Shown: positions 25,568 through 34,766, numbered from the stretch's first letter. The stretch: 64,000 nucleotides of DNA from UBA11222 sp049323435 (GCA_049323435.1 JBMOMX010000013.1:62001-126000), one strand, 5' to 3'. Translations and numbers: made by a program. Notes: generated from the sequence alone by a model not told the origin.

Positions 25568-26399
25568 AGCGCCTTCTGCGGCTCCAGGTTTGAAGCAGAT
25601 TGATTGCGAACAGCATGACGAAGGACGCCAGCAGCATCACCACTGCGATGGAGGTGGCCCCGGCATAGTCATATTGTTCCAGCTTGGTGATGATGATCAG
25701 CGGAATAATTTCTGAAACCCCCGGCATATTGCCGGCAATGAAAATCACCGATCCATATTCGCCAAGTGCGCGCGCCAGCGCCATTGCAAAACCCGTCATC
25801 AGGGCCGGTGTCAATTCCGGCAAAATCACGCGATAAAAGGTCTGCCAGCGTGATGCGCCCAGGCTAACCGCTGCTTCTTCATATTCGCGGTTCATGTCTT
25901 CCAGCACCGGCTGCACCGTGCGCACCACGAATGGCAGTCCGATAAAGATCAGCGCGATGGTGATCCCAATGGGAGTAAATGCAATCTTGATGCCCAGCGG
26001 TTCAAAATATCTGCCAATCCATCCTTGCGGCGCATATAGTGCGGTCAGCGCAATGCCCGCCACGGCTGTTGGCAATGCAAAAGGCAGATCCACCAGTGCG
26101 TCCAGAATCCGCTTGCCGGGAAATCTGTACCGCACCAGCACCCAGGTGACGATCAGGCCAAAGAACACATTGACAAAGGCCGCAACAAAAGATGCGCCAA
26201 AACTTATATAATAGGCGCTGATCACCCTGGCCGATGTCACGGTCTTCCAGAATTCGGCAAAGCTGACCCCCGCCGTGGTGATGAACAGCCCCGATAGCGG
26301 GATCAGCACAATCAGCGCCAGATAAGTCAGTGTAAGGCCAAGCGTGATGCCAAAGCCAGGTAGGACGCTGGGCTCTCTGAGTTTTCGCATGTATTTCAA
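25560..26399 (-). CDS. cysT: Sulfate ABC transporter permease CysT (CysU)
   Basis: A 279-residue permease with six membrane segments. DLPFALPTAVAGIALTALY and ALGEYGSVIFIAGNMPGVSE are signatures of CysT. The EAA loop reads EEAAVSLGASRWQTFYRVIL. It lies 21 nt after the binding-protein gene and overlaps cysW by 8 nt, so the four genes form one operon. Confidence 0.93.
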   Translation of the reverse strand: MKYMRKLREPSVLPGFGITLGLTLTYLALIVLIPLSGLFITTAGVSFAEFWKTVTSARVISAYYISFGASFVAAFVNVFFGLIVTWVLVRYRFPGKRILDALVDLPFALPTAVAGIALTALYAPQGWIGRYFEPLGIKIAFTPIGITIALIFIGLPFVVRTVQPVLEDMNREYEEAAVSLGASRWQTFYRVILPELTPALMTGFAMALARALGEYGSVIFIAGNMPGVSEIIPLIIITKLEQYDYAGATSIAVVMLLASFVMLFAINLLQTWSRRRRYE

Positions 26400-26420
26400 T
26401 ATGCCCGTTGGGGGGAAATG

Positions 26421-27422
26421 TTATTGTGCATAGATCTGGTCAAATATGCCATCGTCGGAAAAATGCATTTCCTGCACCGCCTTCCAGCCGCCCATTTCAT
26501 CAATACGCAACAATTTCAGCCTGGCAAACCGGCCGTTATTTTTTCTGGCGATATCCGGATCGCTGGGACGGTAGTAAAAGTCCGCCGCAAGCTGCTGCGC
26601 CTCTTTCGAGTACAGATATTCCAGATAGGCCTGCGCCACAGCAGTAACACCGTGCCGCGCCGCATTTTTGTCGACTAGAGCCACCGATGGTTCCGCCAGC
26701 ATGCTCAGCGACGGTATCACAATATCGAACTTCCCCTGACCAAATTCTGATTCCGCCAGATAGGCCTCATTCTCCCATGCCAGCAACACATCCCCAATAT
26801 TGCGCTGCACGAAAGTTGTTGTCGAGGCCCGCGCGCCCGCATCCAGCACCGGCACATTACGGTATAGTTTAGATACAAAATCTTTCGCCTTGCCGGGGTC
26901 GCCATATTTCTGCATGGCATACCCCCAGGCTGCCATATAGCTCCAGCGTGCGGCGCCCGATATTTTCGGATTGGGCGTGATCACCTGGACACCCTCACGC
27001 ACCAGATCATCCCAATCATGGATCTGCTTGGGATTATCCTTGCGCACCAGAAAGACGATCGTTGAAGTATAAGGCGCGCTGTTATGCGGCAGCCTTTTCT
27101 GCCAGTCTTCGGGCAGCAGCTTTCTGCCCTTCGCCGCAATCGCATCCACATCATAGGCCAGCGCCAGCGTGACAATATCGGCGCGCAACCCCTCTATGAC
27201 AGAGCGCGCCTGCTTGCCCGAACCGCCATGAGACTGGCGGACCGTGACACTCTGACCTGTTTTCGCCTTCCAAAAACTGGCAAACAGGGCATTATATTTT
27301 TCATAAAATTCCCGGGTTGGATCATAAGAGACATTCAGCAGGGTGACAGATTCCACCGCCTGCGCCGCCAGGGGCAGCAGCACCATCCACATCGCGCACA
27401 TCCGGACGATGAAATTTTTCAC
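26421..27422 (-). CDS. Periplasmic sulfate-binding protein (Sbp/CysP family)
   Basis: A 333-residue secreted binding protein. A GTG start at 27422 is chosen because AAAGGA lies about 8 nt upstream and it yields a clean Sec signal (VKNFIVRMCAMWMVLLPLAA, cleavage after AQA). An upstream ATG at 27458 would give an unusually long hydrophilic n-region. TLLNVSYDPTREFYEKYN, QSHGGSGKQARSVIEGL and TPNPKISGAARW are diagnostic. It delivers sulfate or thiosulfate to CysTWA. The 190 nt upstream are AT-rich and probably contain the operon promoter, but no clear CysB-type site was identified. Confidence 0.92.
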   Translation of the reverse strand: MKNFIVRMCAMWMVLLPLAAQAVESVTLLNVSYDPTREFYEKYNALFASFWKAKTGQSVTVRQSHGGSGKQARSVIEGLRADIVTLALAYDVDAIAAKGRKLLPEDWQKRLPHNSAPYTSTIVFLVRKDNPKQIHDWDDLVREGVQVITPNPKISGAARWSYMAAWGYAMQKYGDPGKAKDFVSKLYRNVPVLDAGARASTTTFVQRNIGDVLLAWENEAYLAESEFGQGKFDIVIPSLSMLAEPSVALVDKNAARHGVTAVAQAYLEYLYSKEAQQLAADFYYRPSDPDIARKNNGRFARLKLLRIDEMGGWKAVQEMHFSDDGIFDQIYAQ

Positions 27423-27651
27423 CAGTTTTTCCTTTCCAGGCAGACTGAAATTACACATTTGGCCGCGTTTTATATTTTACATTATTTTACTGATATAAAA
27501 TCTAATATCCATTTATTTATGAGGAATTTAGAAACTACCCCATTTTTATACGTAATATCAAGTGCGCTTCAAACGGGCTGGCGGGAAAAGTTTAAATAGG
27601 CTAACACCCGCATCAGGAATGGCAGTTAACCTGGAACCCGATGAGAATTCT

Positions 27652-28368
27652 ATGACCACACTCGTAATGATCCGGCATGGCCAAAGCCAATGGAACCTGG
27701 AAAACCGGTTTACCGGCTGGCATGACGTACCCCTGACCGAACAGGGTATGGCCGAGGCGCACAAGGCCGGGCAATTGCTGCGAGATGGCGGTTACCATTT
27801 TGAACGCGCCTATACTTCGGTTTTGCAGCGGGCTATCCGCACGCTTTGGATTGTGCTGGGGGAAATGCATCTGGAGTGGATTCCCGAAATCAAGGCATGG
27901 GAACTGAACGAGCGTCATTACGGCGCGTTACAGGGCCTGAACAAGGCCGAAACCGCAGCCAAACATGGCGAGGAACAGTTGCATATCTGGCGGCGCAGCT
28001 TCGACACGCCGCCGCCGCCGCTGGCGCTGGATGACCCGCGGCACCCGAAATTCGATGCGCGCTATAAGGGGCTGACGCCCGCGCAACTGCCCGCCACCGA
28101 ATCGCTGAAATCGACATTGGACCGGGTGCTGCCCTATTGGCGGGCCGAAATCGCGCCCTGCCTTGCGCGCGGGGAAAATCTGATTGTCGCAGCGCATGGC
28201 AACAGCCTGCGCGCGCTATGCAAACATCTGCTGAAAATCAACGATGCGGACATCATTCATCTCGAAATCCCCACCGGTAATCCGCTGGCCTTTGAGCTCA
28301 GCGCGGACCTGTCCGTCAAAAGCTGCCGCTATCTGGACACCGCGCGGGCGGAGAAAATCCCCCTCTAG
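27652..28368 (+). CDS. gpmA: 2,3-bisphosphoglycerate-dependent phosphoglycerate mutase
   Basis: A 238-residue glycolytic enzyme interconverting 3- and 2-phosphoglycerate through a phosphohistidine. The phosphoacceptor motif is IRHGQSQWNLENRFTGWHD at the N-terminus, LNERHYGALQGLNKAE contains the catalytic Glu region, and VAAHGNSLRALCKHL the second His. ATG 27652 (MTTLVMIRHG) matches the family start; an upstream in-frame ATG at 27562 only adds non-family sequence. It is divergent from the sulfate operon. Confidence 0.95.
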   Translation: MTTLVMIRHGQSQWNLENRFTGWHDVPLTEQGMAEAHKAGQLLRDGGYHFERAYTSVLQRAIRTLWIVLGEMHLEWIPEIKAWELNERHYGALQGLNKAETAAKHGEEQLHIWRRSFDTPPPPLALDDPRHPKFDARYKGLTPAQLPATESLKSTLDRVLPYWRAEIAPCLARGENLIVAAHGNSLRALCKHLLKINDADIIHLEIPTGNPLAFELSADLSVKSCRYLDTARAEKIPL

Positions 28369-28420
28369 CCGCAGCCTGGCAAGGCCGCTAGACTGGCGCG
28401 GCACGATAAGGGAGCGCGCT

Positions 28421-29164
28421 ATGAGCATAGACAGATTGCGGGATTTGCTTGCCGCCAGCAAACGCGCGGTGGCGTTCACCGGCGCGGGCATCAGCACCGA
28501 ATCCGGCATACCGGATTTTCGCAGCCCCGGCGGATTATGGACCAAATACAAACCAATTTATTTTGATGATTTTGTGCGCTCCGAAGAAATGCGGCGCGAA
28601 AGCTGGCGGCGCAAATTCGCCATGGAAAGCGTGCTGGACAAGGCTGAACCCAATCGCGGGCATCTGGCGCTGGCGCAACTGGTGCGGCGCGGCGTCATGA
28701 CGCATATCATCACCCAGAATATCGACAATCTGCACCAGAATTCCGGCGTGCCTGATGATCGGGTGATTGAACTGCACGGCAATAACAGCTATGCGCGCTG
28801 TCTCGGCTGCCATACCCGCTATGAAATTGATCCGATCCGCGAGGCGTTTTTGCGCGATGAAACCCTGCCCATCTGCGACCAGTGCGGGGGCATGATCAAG
28901 ACCGCCACCATTTCATTCGGACAAAGCATGCCGGAAGATGAAATGCGCCGTGCGCAGGACGCGGTTCTGGCCTGCGATCTGATGCTGGTGGCGGGATCGT
29001 CGCTGGTGGTGTTTCCGGCGGCGGGCTTTCCCGCTATGGCCAAACAGAATGGCGCGAAGCTGGTAATCGTCAATCGCGATCCGACCGATCTGGATGATAT
29101 GGCCGATCTGGTGCTGAACAAGGAACTGGGTGAAACCCTGGCGGCGGCGGCGGGATTAAACTAG
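28421..29164 (+). CDS. Sir2-family NAD-dependent protein deacylase
   Basis: A 247-residue sirtuin. It has FTGAGISTESGIPDFRSP at residues about 19-36, then TQNIDNLHQNSG, the catalytic His in ELHGNN, zinc cysteines CLGC and CDQC, and the NAD motif VAGSSLVVFPAAGF. It removes acyl groups from lysines using NAD+. ATG 28421 has AAGGGAG eight nt upstream; the frame also runs back into gpmA but without a good start. It lies 52 nt after gpmA and converges on the molybdopterin-binding gene with 3 nt between. Confidence 0.93.
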   Translation: MSIDRLRDLLAASKRAVAFTGAGISTESGIPDFRSPGGLWTKYKPIYFDDFVRSEEMRRESWRRKFAMESVLDKAEPNRGHLALAQLVRRGVMTHIITQNIDNLHQNSGVPDDRVIELHGNNSYARCLGCHTRYEIDPIREAFLRDETLPICDQCGGMIKTATISFGQSMPEDEMRRAQDAVLACDLMLVAGSSLVVFPAAGFPAMAKQNGAKLVIVNRDPTDLDDMADLVLNKELGETLAAAAGLN

Positions 29165-29167
29165 CCA

Positions 29168-30778
29168 CTAGCCCCGCTGATATTCCGCCACGGCCTGCGG
29201 CGTATCGAGATCGAGCAGGATGGCGGCGTCGTCCATCGCCACTTCGCAGACCTGATCGCCATGCTCGCCAATAAGATGCCGTGCGCCGGTATCGCCGGAG
29301 ACCGCCATCATCTCCATAAAAAATTGCGCGCCAAACAGCACCGGATTGCCGCGCTTGCCATGAAAAGTGGGTACGCAGATCGCCCGGCCTTCCACCGGAT
29401 CAAATGCGGCAACCAGTTTTTGCAGATGCGCGGCACGTATTTCCGGCATATCGCCGAGGCAGATCAGCACGCCATCCACATCCCCCGCCAGCGCCCTGAT
29501 CCCGGCGCGCAGCGAACTGCTCAGCCCCTGGGCGTAATCCGGATTATGCGTGAAGGAAACGCCGCTACCGGCAAGCGCCGCCCGCACCGCATCCGCCTCA
29601 TGCCCGGTGACGGCGATTATTGGCGCGATCCCGGCCGCCTTAATCTGTCCGGCGGCGCGCGCAATCATCGGCTCTCCCGCCAGGGGGATCAGCAGTTTGT
29701 TCTGCGCCCCCATGCGTTGCGAGCTTCCCGCCGCCAGCAGCAATGCTGCAATGCGCGGGGCGGTGCGCGCCTGTGGCTTGCGCCCGGCGCGCGGTTGCGG
29801 GCGGGTTGGAATTTCCTTTAACAGGCCGCCCGCGCCCATGCGCATAATATCGCCAGGCGTCACCGGCACATCCGCCATCAGCCGTTGCAGCACCCAGTCA
29901 AAGCCATTCAGTTTTGGCGAACGCGCGCAACTGGGCAGGCCCACAACCGGCACGTCCCCCACCTGGCCCAGCAGCAGCAGATTGCCCGGATCAACCGGCA
30001 TGCCCACATGCAGCACCGCGCCGCCCGCCGCCATAATCGCCGCCGGAATAACATCGCGCCGGTCCACAATGGCCGATGCGCCAAACACAAATACCGGCGC
30101 GCATCCCAAACCAATCAGTTCACGGATCATCGTGGCGGTATCGATTGCTGTATGCGCGCAGCGCCTTTCCGCCACCGGATTATTTCCCATATGCGCCAGC
30201 CGCCCGGTCAGCGCCAGCAGGTTTTTATCCAGCAGGCTTTTCTTGGACCCCGGCAACTGAGTCGAAACCAGCCCCACCATGCGCCCGCGCCAGGGCGCAA
30301 CCCGCAGCAAGGGGGTTGTCAGCAAGGCCAGCGCCTGATCCAGCTTTTCGCGCGGCGCTGCGAATGGAATGATTTTGATGGTCGCCACCATCTGGCCTTT
30401 TTCCACCGGCTCATAGGGCGTGACGGTGGCGATGGTGATGCTTTCATCAATCAGATTGATCTCGTCCACCCGCGCCCGGTCAATGACCGCCAGCCCATCC
30501 GTGGCCGCAAACAGATTGGCGCGCCCGGTAAAGGCCGCGCCGATACTGACATCGCCGCCCGCGCTGGCCCGCGCCAGCGCAGTGGCGGCTATGTCTTCGC
30601 CAACATCGCCGGCCTCCAGCCGCGCTGCGATCACACTGGTGACGCCCGCCGCGCGCAAAAGGGCAATGTCCTGCGCCGACAGCACCCGGCCCTTGTTGAA
30701 AATCACATCCCCCCGGCGCAATGAATGCGCGATAATGGCCCCCGCCGCATCATCCAGCGCAAGATCGCCAAATTTCAT
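29168..30778 (-). CDS. Molybdopterin-binding protein fused to a MobA-like nucleotidyltransferase
   Basis: A 536-residue two-domain protein. The N-terminal 340 residues resemble the MoeA/MogA molybdopterin-binding fold (VFVFGASAIVDRRDVIPAAI and GLPSCARSPKLNGFDWVLQR). The C-terminal 190 residues are an NTP-transferase of the MobA/MocA type, starting LLAAGSSQRMGAQNKLL with LICLGDMPEI later. MocA-like domains make the cytosine dinucleotide form of the molybdenum cofactor used by xanthine-dehydrogenase-family enzymes. Its start overlaps xdhC by 4 nt; it ends the coxDE-xdhC operon. This supports maturation of a molybdenum hydroxylase encoded elsewhere. Confidence 0.88.
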   Translation of the reverse strand: MKFGDLALDDAAGAIIAHSLRRGDVIFNKGRVLSAQDIALLRAAGVTSVIAARLEAGDVGEDIAATALARASAGGDVSIGAAFTGRANLFAATDGLAVIDRARVDEINLIDESITIATVTPYEPVEKGQMVATIKIIPFAAPREKLDQALALLTTPLLRVAPWRGRMVGLVSTQLPGSKKSLLDKNLLALTGRLAHMGNNPVAERRCAHTAIDTATMIRELIGLGCAPVFVFGASAIVDRRDVIPAAIMAAGGAVLHVGMPVDPGNLLLLGQVGDVPVVGLPSCARSPKLNGFDWVLQRLMADVPVTPGDIMRMGAGGLLKEIPTRPQPRAGRKPQARTAPRIAALLLAAGSSQRMGAQNKLLIPLAGEPMIARAAGQIKAAGIAPIIAVTGHEADAVRAALAGSGVSFTHNPDYAQGLSSSLRAGIRALAGDVDGVLICLGDMPEIRAAHLQKLVAAFDPVEGRAICVPTFHGKRGNPVLFGAQFFMEMMAVSGDTGARHLIGEHGDQVCEVAMDDAAILLDLDTPQAVAEYQRG

Positions 30779-31461
30779 CGCACCGATCCGCCGCGCAAAA
30801 TGCTGGTCATTTGCGCCAGGATCGACACGGCGATTTCCGCCGGGCTTATTGCGCCAATGGCCAGCCCGACCGGGCCGTGAATACGCGCCATCACCGCATC
30901 GCCGAACCCCGCCAGCCGTAACCGTTCCAGCCGCGCCGCATGGGTTTTTTTGCTGCCCAGACAGCCAATATAAAAACTGCCGCTGTTCAGCGCCGTGCTG
31001 AGCGCCGCATCATCCAGTTTTGGATCATGCGTCAGCGTGACAATCGCGGTGCGCGCATCGGGGCGCAATTCCGCCACGCCCGCATCCGGCCATTCGTTTA
31101 ACAGCGTAACACCGGGAAAACGTTCCGCGGTGGCGAAGGCGCGGCGCGGATCAATGATCGTCACATCATATCCGGCAAGCGCGGCCATACGCGACAGCGG
31201 TTGCGCAATATGCACCGCGCCTGCAATCAGCAACCGCAACGGCGGATTGAACACATTGATGAAAATTTCACCCTCCGGCGTTTCCACCAGGCGGGCCTTG
31301 TCCTCGCGCAAGGCAGTGCGCGCCTGTTGCGCCAGTTCTGTTTGCGCATCGCCATCGGCGTACAATAATTGTTCCGCACCCGTTGCAAGATTGGTGGCCA
31401 GCGCCACCGCGCGCTTGCTGGCGCGGTCCTGCAACAATTGCTCAAGAATTTTCTGTTGCAT
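30775..31461 (-). CDS. XdhC-family protein, Rossmann domain (CoxF/XdhC-type molybdoenzyme maturation factor)
   Basis: A 228-residue protein dominated by the XdhC Rossmann-like domain: LLIAGAVHIAQPLSRMAALA, VTIIDPRRAFATAERFPGV and IGCLGSKKTHAARLERL. The C-terminal part, GPVGLAIGAISPAEIAVSIL, is the family ending. XdhC proteins bind molybdenum cofactor and help its sulfuration and insertion. The usual N-terminal XdhC_CoxI segment is encoded separately by the upstream gene, which it overlaps by one base. Confidence 0.9.
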   Translation of the reverse strand: MQQKILEQLLQDRASKRAVALATNLATGAEQLLYADGDAQTELAQQARTALREDKARLVETPEGEIFINVFNPPLRLLIAGAVHIAQPLSRMAALAGYDVTIIDPRRAFATAERFPGVTLLNEWPDAGVAELRPDARTAIVTLTHDPKLDDAALSTALNSGSFYIGCLGSKKTHAARLERLRLAGFGDAVMARIHGPVGLAIGAISPAEIAVSILAQMTSILRGGSVR

Positions 31462-31784
31462 CAGTTTACACGCTCGACAAACACTTTGATCTTGCCGCCG
31501 CAGGCCAGCCCCACTTCCCAGGCCTGGCTATTGCTGACGCCAAATTCCAGCAGCTTTGGAATGCCGGTCTGAATAATATCGAGCGCCTCCATCACCACCG
31601 CGCCTTCGATGCAGCCGCCCGATACCGATCCAGCAAAGCGCCCATCCGCATGCACCGCCAATTGGCTGCCAGCGGGGCGCGGGGCCGAACCCCAGGTGTC
31701 GGTGACAGTGGCAAGCGCAACCCCTGCCCCCTCTGCCCGCCATTGCGCGGCCTGTTCCAGAACCCTGTCGTGATCTTGCATCAT
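31461..31784 (-). CDS. XdhC/CoxI-type N-terminal domain protein
   Basis: A 107-residue stand-alone XdhC_CoxI domain. It has VALATVTDTWGSAPRPAG at the start, DGRFAGSVSGGCIEGAVVME in the middle, and the conserved cysteine in VGLACGGKIKVFVE. In many bacteria this domain is fused to the Rossmann domain of the next gene; here the two are split and overlap by one base. It is coupled to coxE upstream by a 4-nt overlap. Confidence 0.9.
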   Translation of the reverse strand: MMQDHDRVLEQAAQWRAEGAGVALATVTDTWGSAPRPAGSQLAVHADGRFAGSVSGGCIEGAVVMEALDIIQTGIPKLLEFGVSNSQAWEVGLACGGKIKVFVERVN

Positions 31785-32980
31785 CCTTCCCTCAATTCGC
31801 TACGGAATTTCTCCACCCCAAAGCCGGTTTGCGGGCGGTTCAGCGCGTCCGCCAGCGCCAGCAGACTATCAAGATTATGGCTGGCGCGAAACTCATCCAC
31901 ATGCGGCAAGATCGCCCGTACCCCCATGGATTTGGGTGCGAAAGCGTCATAGCGCAAGAGCGGATTAAGCCATATCAGACGGCGGCAGCTTTTATGCAGC
32001 CGTTCGATCTCCGGGCCGATGCCAAAGGCCGCATCCCGGTCCAGCCCGTCGGAAATCAAAATCACCACCGGCCCCTGCGCCATGACGCGGCGTGACCAGC
32101 GTATATTGAATTCGCGCAGGCAATGGCCGATGCGCGTGCCGCCGTCCCAGTCGGCCACCATTTGCGCGATACGCCCGATCGCATCATCCACATCGCGTTC
32201 ACGCAGCCAGCGCGAAATATTGGTCAGCTGCGTGCCGAAAACAAAACTATATACCCGGTCCTGCTCCCGGGTGATCGCATGCATGAAATGCAGCAGCATA
32301 CGGCTATAGCGGCTCATGGAGCCGGAAATATCACACAGCAGCACCAGCGGCGGATGGCGGCGCCGGGGGCGTTTATAATGCAGGCGGATCGCGCCCCCCT
32401 GACGCAGGCTTTGGCGCAAAGTGGCGTGCATATCCACCCGGTCTGCGTTCGAGCCGGAACAAAAACGCCGTGTACGGATATTCTGAATGGGCAGGCGCAG
32501 TTTTTGTATCGCCTGGCGGGCCTGGTTCAGCTCATCCAGGCTCATTTGCTCAAAATCTTTTTTGCGCAGCAATTCCTGATCGGAAAAGCTCAGCGCAGCA
32601 TCAATTTCCACATCCGGCGCGCCGGCCGGCGGCGTATCTCCCGCCTGGAGGCCCAGCGCCTCGGCCAGACGGCGCGGGTTTTTTTCCGGCGGCGGCGCCG
32701 GCGCGCTGATCGCTGGCAGCATCAGCGCCAGGGCTTTTTTCAGTAATTCCGGGTCGCGCCAGAACAGCTGAAACGCCTGATCAAACAGGGCCTGATCTGA
32801 ATGTCTTGACACAAGCACCGCATGCAGCGCCCAGTATAAATCATCACGCCTGCGCAGCCCCACCGCCTCAGCCGCCGTCACGGCGTCCAGCATCCGGTCC
32901 GGGCCCACAGCCATGCCGCTGGCGCGCAGCAGGCGCGCAAAATGCGCGATATTGGCGGCTAGCATGCCTCCGGCCTGCAT
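31781..32980 (-). CDS. coxE: VWA-domain protein CoxE
   Basis: A 399-residue protein of the CoxE family. It has a helical N-terminal part and a C-terminal von Willebrand A domain with a complete MIDAS: LLCDISGSMSRYS (DxSxS), then a Thr region near WDGGTRIGHCLREF and VILISDGLDRD. With the MoxR-type ATPase CoxD, CoxE matures the copper-molybdenum site of carbon monoxide dehydrogenase in Afipia/Oligotropha; relatives serve other molybdenum hydroxylases. It starts directly after the coxD stop and overlaps the XdhC/CoxI gene. Confidence 0.9.
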   Translation of the reverse strand: MQAGGMLAANIAHFARLLRASGMAVGPDRMLDAVTAAEAVGLRRRDDLYWALHAVLVSRHSDQALFDQAFQLFWRDPELLKKALALMLPAISAPAPPPEKNPRRLAEALGLQAGDTPPAGAPDVEIDAALSFSDQELLRKKDFEQMSLDELNQARQAIQKLRLPIQNIRTRRFCSGSNADRVDMHATLRQSLRQGGAIRLHYKRPRRRHPPLVLLCDISGSMSRYSRMLLHFMHAITREQDRVYSFVFGTQLTNISRWLRERDVDDAIGRIAQMVADWDGGTRIGHCLREFNIRWSRRVMAQGPVVILISDGLDRDAAFGIGPEIERLHKSCRRLIWLNPLLRYDAFAPKSMGVRAILPHVDEFRASHNLDSLLALADALNRPQTGFGVEKFRSELREG

Positions 32981-33916
32981 CTATGCCGCTGTATCTGACT
33001 GAGTGCGAATCTGTTCGAGAATTTTACCCGCTTCGCCGCCCTGAATGCGCGCAATATCATCCTGATATTTCAGCAGCACCCCTAATGTGTCATTGATGGT
33101 CTGCGGATCCAGCGCGATCTTGTCCAATGCCGTCAATGCGCTGGCCCAGTCGATCGATTCCGCCACGCCGGGAGATTTGAACAGATCACGCTTGCGCAAT
33201 TCCTGTACAAAAGCCACCACTTCCGCAGATAGCCGCGCATGCGCGCCCGGCGCCCTGGCATGCAGAATTTCCAGCTCGCGCGCCGCATCAGGATAATCAA
33301 TCCAGTGATACAGGCAGCGGCGTTTCAGCGCATCGTGAATTTCGCGCGTGCGATTGGAAGTCAGGATTACAATCGGCGGATGCGCCGCGCGCACCGTGCC
33401 TATTTCCGGCACCGTGACCTGAAAATCCGACAGCACCTCCAGCAGATAGGCCTCGAAGGGTTCATCGGCGCGGTCGATTTCATCAATCAGCAGCACCGGC
33501 GGCCCGGCAATATCCGGTTCCAGCGCCTGCAAAATGGGCCGCTTGATCATGAACCGTTCGGAAAATATATCCGTGCCCAGCGCATGCCGGTCCTGTATCC
33601 CTTCTGCCTCGGCCAGCCGGATTTCGATCATCTGGGCGGCATAGTTCCATTCATAGACGGCGCTGGCGGTATCCAGCCCCTCATAGCATTGCAGGCGCAA
33701 CAGGCGGCGCCCAAGTGCCTGAGCCAGCACCTTGGCGATCTCGGTCTTGCCAACGCCCGCCTCGCCCTCAAGAAACAGCGGCCTTCCCAGTTTGAGCGCC
33801 AGGAACAGCACTGTCGCCAGCGGCCGGGCGGCTATATAGCCGCCCGATTGCAGCAGCGTGAGCGTTTCATCAATCGATGTGGGCACGGATAGGGTCATGC
33901 GGGCAGAATAAGCCAT
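32981..33916 (-). CDS. coxD: MoxR-family AAA ATPase CoxD
   Basis: A 311-residue AAA+ protein. Walker A is LEGEAGVGKTEIAKVLAQAL, Walker B PPVLLIDEIDRADEPFEAYL, and sensor 1 ILTSNRTREIHDALKRRC. It is the first gene of a five-gene minus-strand operon in which the later genes overlap by 1-4 nt. An ATG at 33898 is an alternative start. MoxR/VWA pairs act as chaperones that insert metal cofactors. No coxMSL or xanthine dehydrogenase subunits are present in the window. Confidence 0.9.
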   Translation of the reverse strand: MAYSARMTLSVPTSIDETLTLLQSGGYIAARPLATVLFLALKLGRPLFLEGEAGVGKTEIAKVLAQALGRRLLRLQCYEGLDTASAVYEWNYAAQMIEIRLAEAEGIQDRHALGTDIFSERFMIKRPILQALEPDIAGPPVLLIDEIDRADEPFEAYLLEVLSDFQVTVPEIGTVRAAHPPIVILTSNRTREIHDALKRRCLYHWIDYPDAARELEILHARAPGAHARLSAEVVAFVQELRKRDLFKSPGVAESIDWASALTALDKIALDPQTINDTLGVLLKYQDDIARIQGGEAGKILEQIRTQSDTAA

Positions 33917-33959
33917 TTCGCCGATTCAGGATAGCGGGCCTTTTCACCCCACTGACATC

Positions 33960-33988
33960 TTGCCTGTGCGGGCCTGGGCGCGTATGTT
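33960..33988 (+). promoter_or_regulatory. Predicted promoter of tRNA-Thr
   Basis: TTGCCT (33960-33965) and TATGTT (33983-33988) are spaced by 17 bp and end 15 nt before the tRNA 5' end. The position fits a sigma-70 promoter giving a short 5' leader. The preceding coxD operon runs the other way. Confidence 0.5.
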
Positions 33989-34003
33989 CCGCCCGTTACA
34001 CGG

Positions 34004-34079
34004 GCCGGCTTAGCTCAGATGGTAGAGCACCTGATTTGTAATCAGGGGGTCGCGGGTTCGATTCCTGCAGCCGGCACCA
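34004..34079 (+). tRNA. tRNA-Thr (anticodon TGT)
   Basis: A 76-nt cloverleaf. The acceptor stem GCCGGCT pairs with the 3' AGCCGGC, the D arm contains TAGCTCAGATGGTAGAGCA, and the anticodon arm CCTGA-TTTGTAA-TCAGG carries TGT. The T arm is GCGGG-TTCGATT-CCTGC and the encoded CCA ends at 34079. It serves as the integration site of the element at 34034-40858. The 46-bp att core covers the gene from the anticodon loop to CCA, so the tRNA gene stays intact. Confidence 0.97.
34034..34079 (+). repeat. attL core, 46 bp
   Basis: Identical to 40813-40858 over 46 bp. The match begins at the anticodon loop of tRNA-Thr (34034) and ends with CCA at 34079; the bases on either side differ (34033 G versus 40812 A; 34080 A versus 40859 T). 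Confidence 0.95.
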
Positions 34080-34125
34080 ATAAATTCAATGGCTTATATC
34101 GCAATTAGGAAGTCGTGAATTGCCG

Positions 34126-34147
34126 CTGGCGACCAATTGGCGACCAC
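34126..34147. repeat. 22-bp repeat, left-end copy (putative integrase arm site)
   Basis: A 22-bp sequence made of two TGGCGACCA units around AT. It is 47 nt inside attL and is identical to the two tandem copies at 40663-40706. Its presence at both termini of the element suggests arm-type integrase binding. Confidence 0.65.
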
Positions 34148-34376
34148 TAGTCGGGATTTCGCTGCTTACCGGACCCGTTAATTATGTCAAGCCATCATCA
34201 CCCGCCGGGGACAGAAAGGGGGCCGGAGTCCCGTTTCCTTTGCACGTGCATGTGGCTACCAAACACCCCGCCCGCCCGCAGAAATTTTGAAAATTTTTCC
34301 CACATTTTTCATTCGCGCCTTTATATCACAATGCTTTTGTGTATTATATGGCTCCCACAGAACAGGTGTGATCAGG

Positions 34377-34766
34377 ATGCCAAGAGCAATCAATGGCCGG
34401 TTTCAAAAGGGGGCTTCCGGTAATCCGGGGGGGCGGCCTGCGCAACTGGCTGGCCTTCGTGAATTGGCGGCCCAGCATACCGAGGCGGCGATTGCAGCAT
34501 TGGTACGGGCGCTGGATGATCCGAAAACTTCGGTGGCTGCCGCTGTAGCACTTCTGGATCGCGTCTGGGGCAAACCACAGCAGGCGATTGAACTGAGCCA
34601 GCCCGATCATGCTAAGCAAGTTGAACCACCGGATATCATGGCCCTGATTGCCATGCGGCGGAATCTCAGCCTTAGTGCGGCAATACCAGGCAACCCCATG
34701 CCAAACAGGCTAAGCCTCGTTGGCTCAGAGACATCCGTTGTCACCGGCGTCAACAGGAATGGGTGA
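34377..34766 (+). CDS. DUF5681 domain protein of the integrative element
   Basis: A 129-residue basic protein. The N-terminal signature GRFQKGASGNPGGRPAQ is the DUF5681 hallmark found in phage, prophage and satellite proteins often encoded next to terminase genes. A helical part, HTEAAIAALVRALDDPKTSV and LLDRVWGKPQQAIE, follows. ATG 34377 (MPRAING) is chosen as the family-like start although AGG is the only visible site before it. It is the only plus-strand gene of the element and faces the SSB gene. Biochemical function is unknown; DNA binding is inferred. Confidence 0.75.
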   Translation: MPRAINGRFQKGASGNPGGRPAQLAGLRELAAQHTEAAIAALVRALDDPKTSVAAAVALLDRVWGKPQQAIELSQPDHAKQVEPPDIMALIAMRRNLSLSAAIPGNPMPNRLSLVGSETSVVTGVNRNG

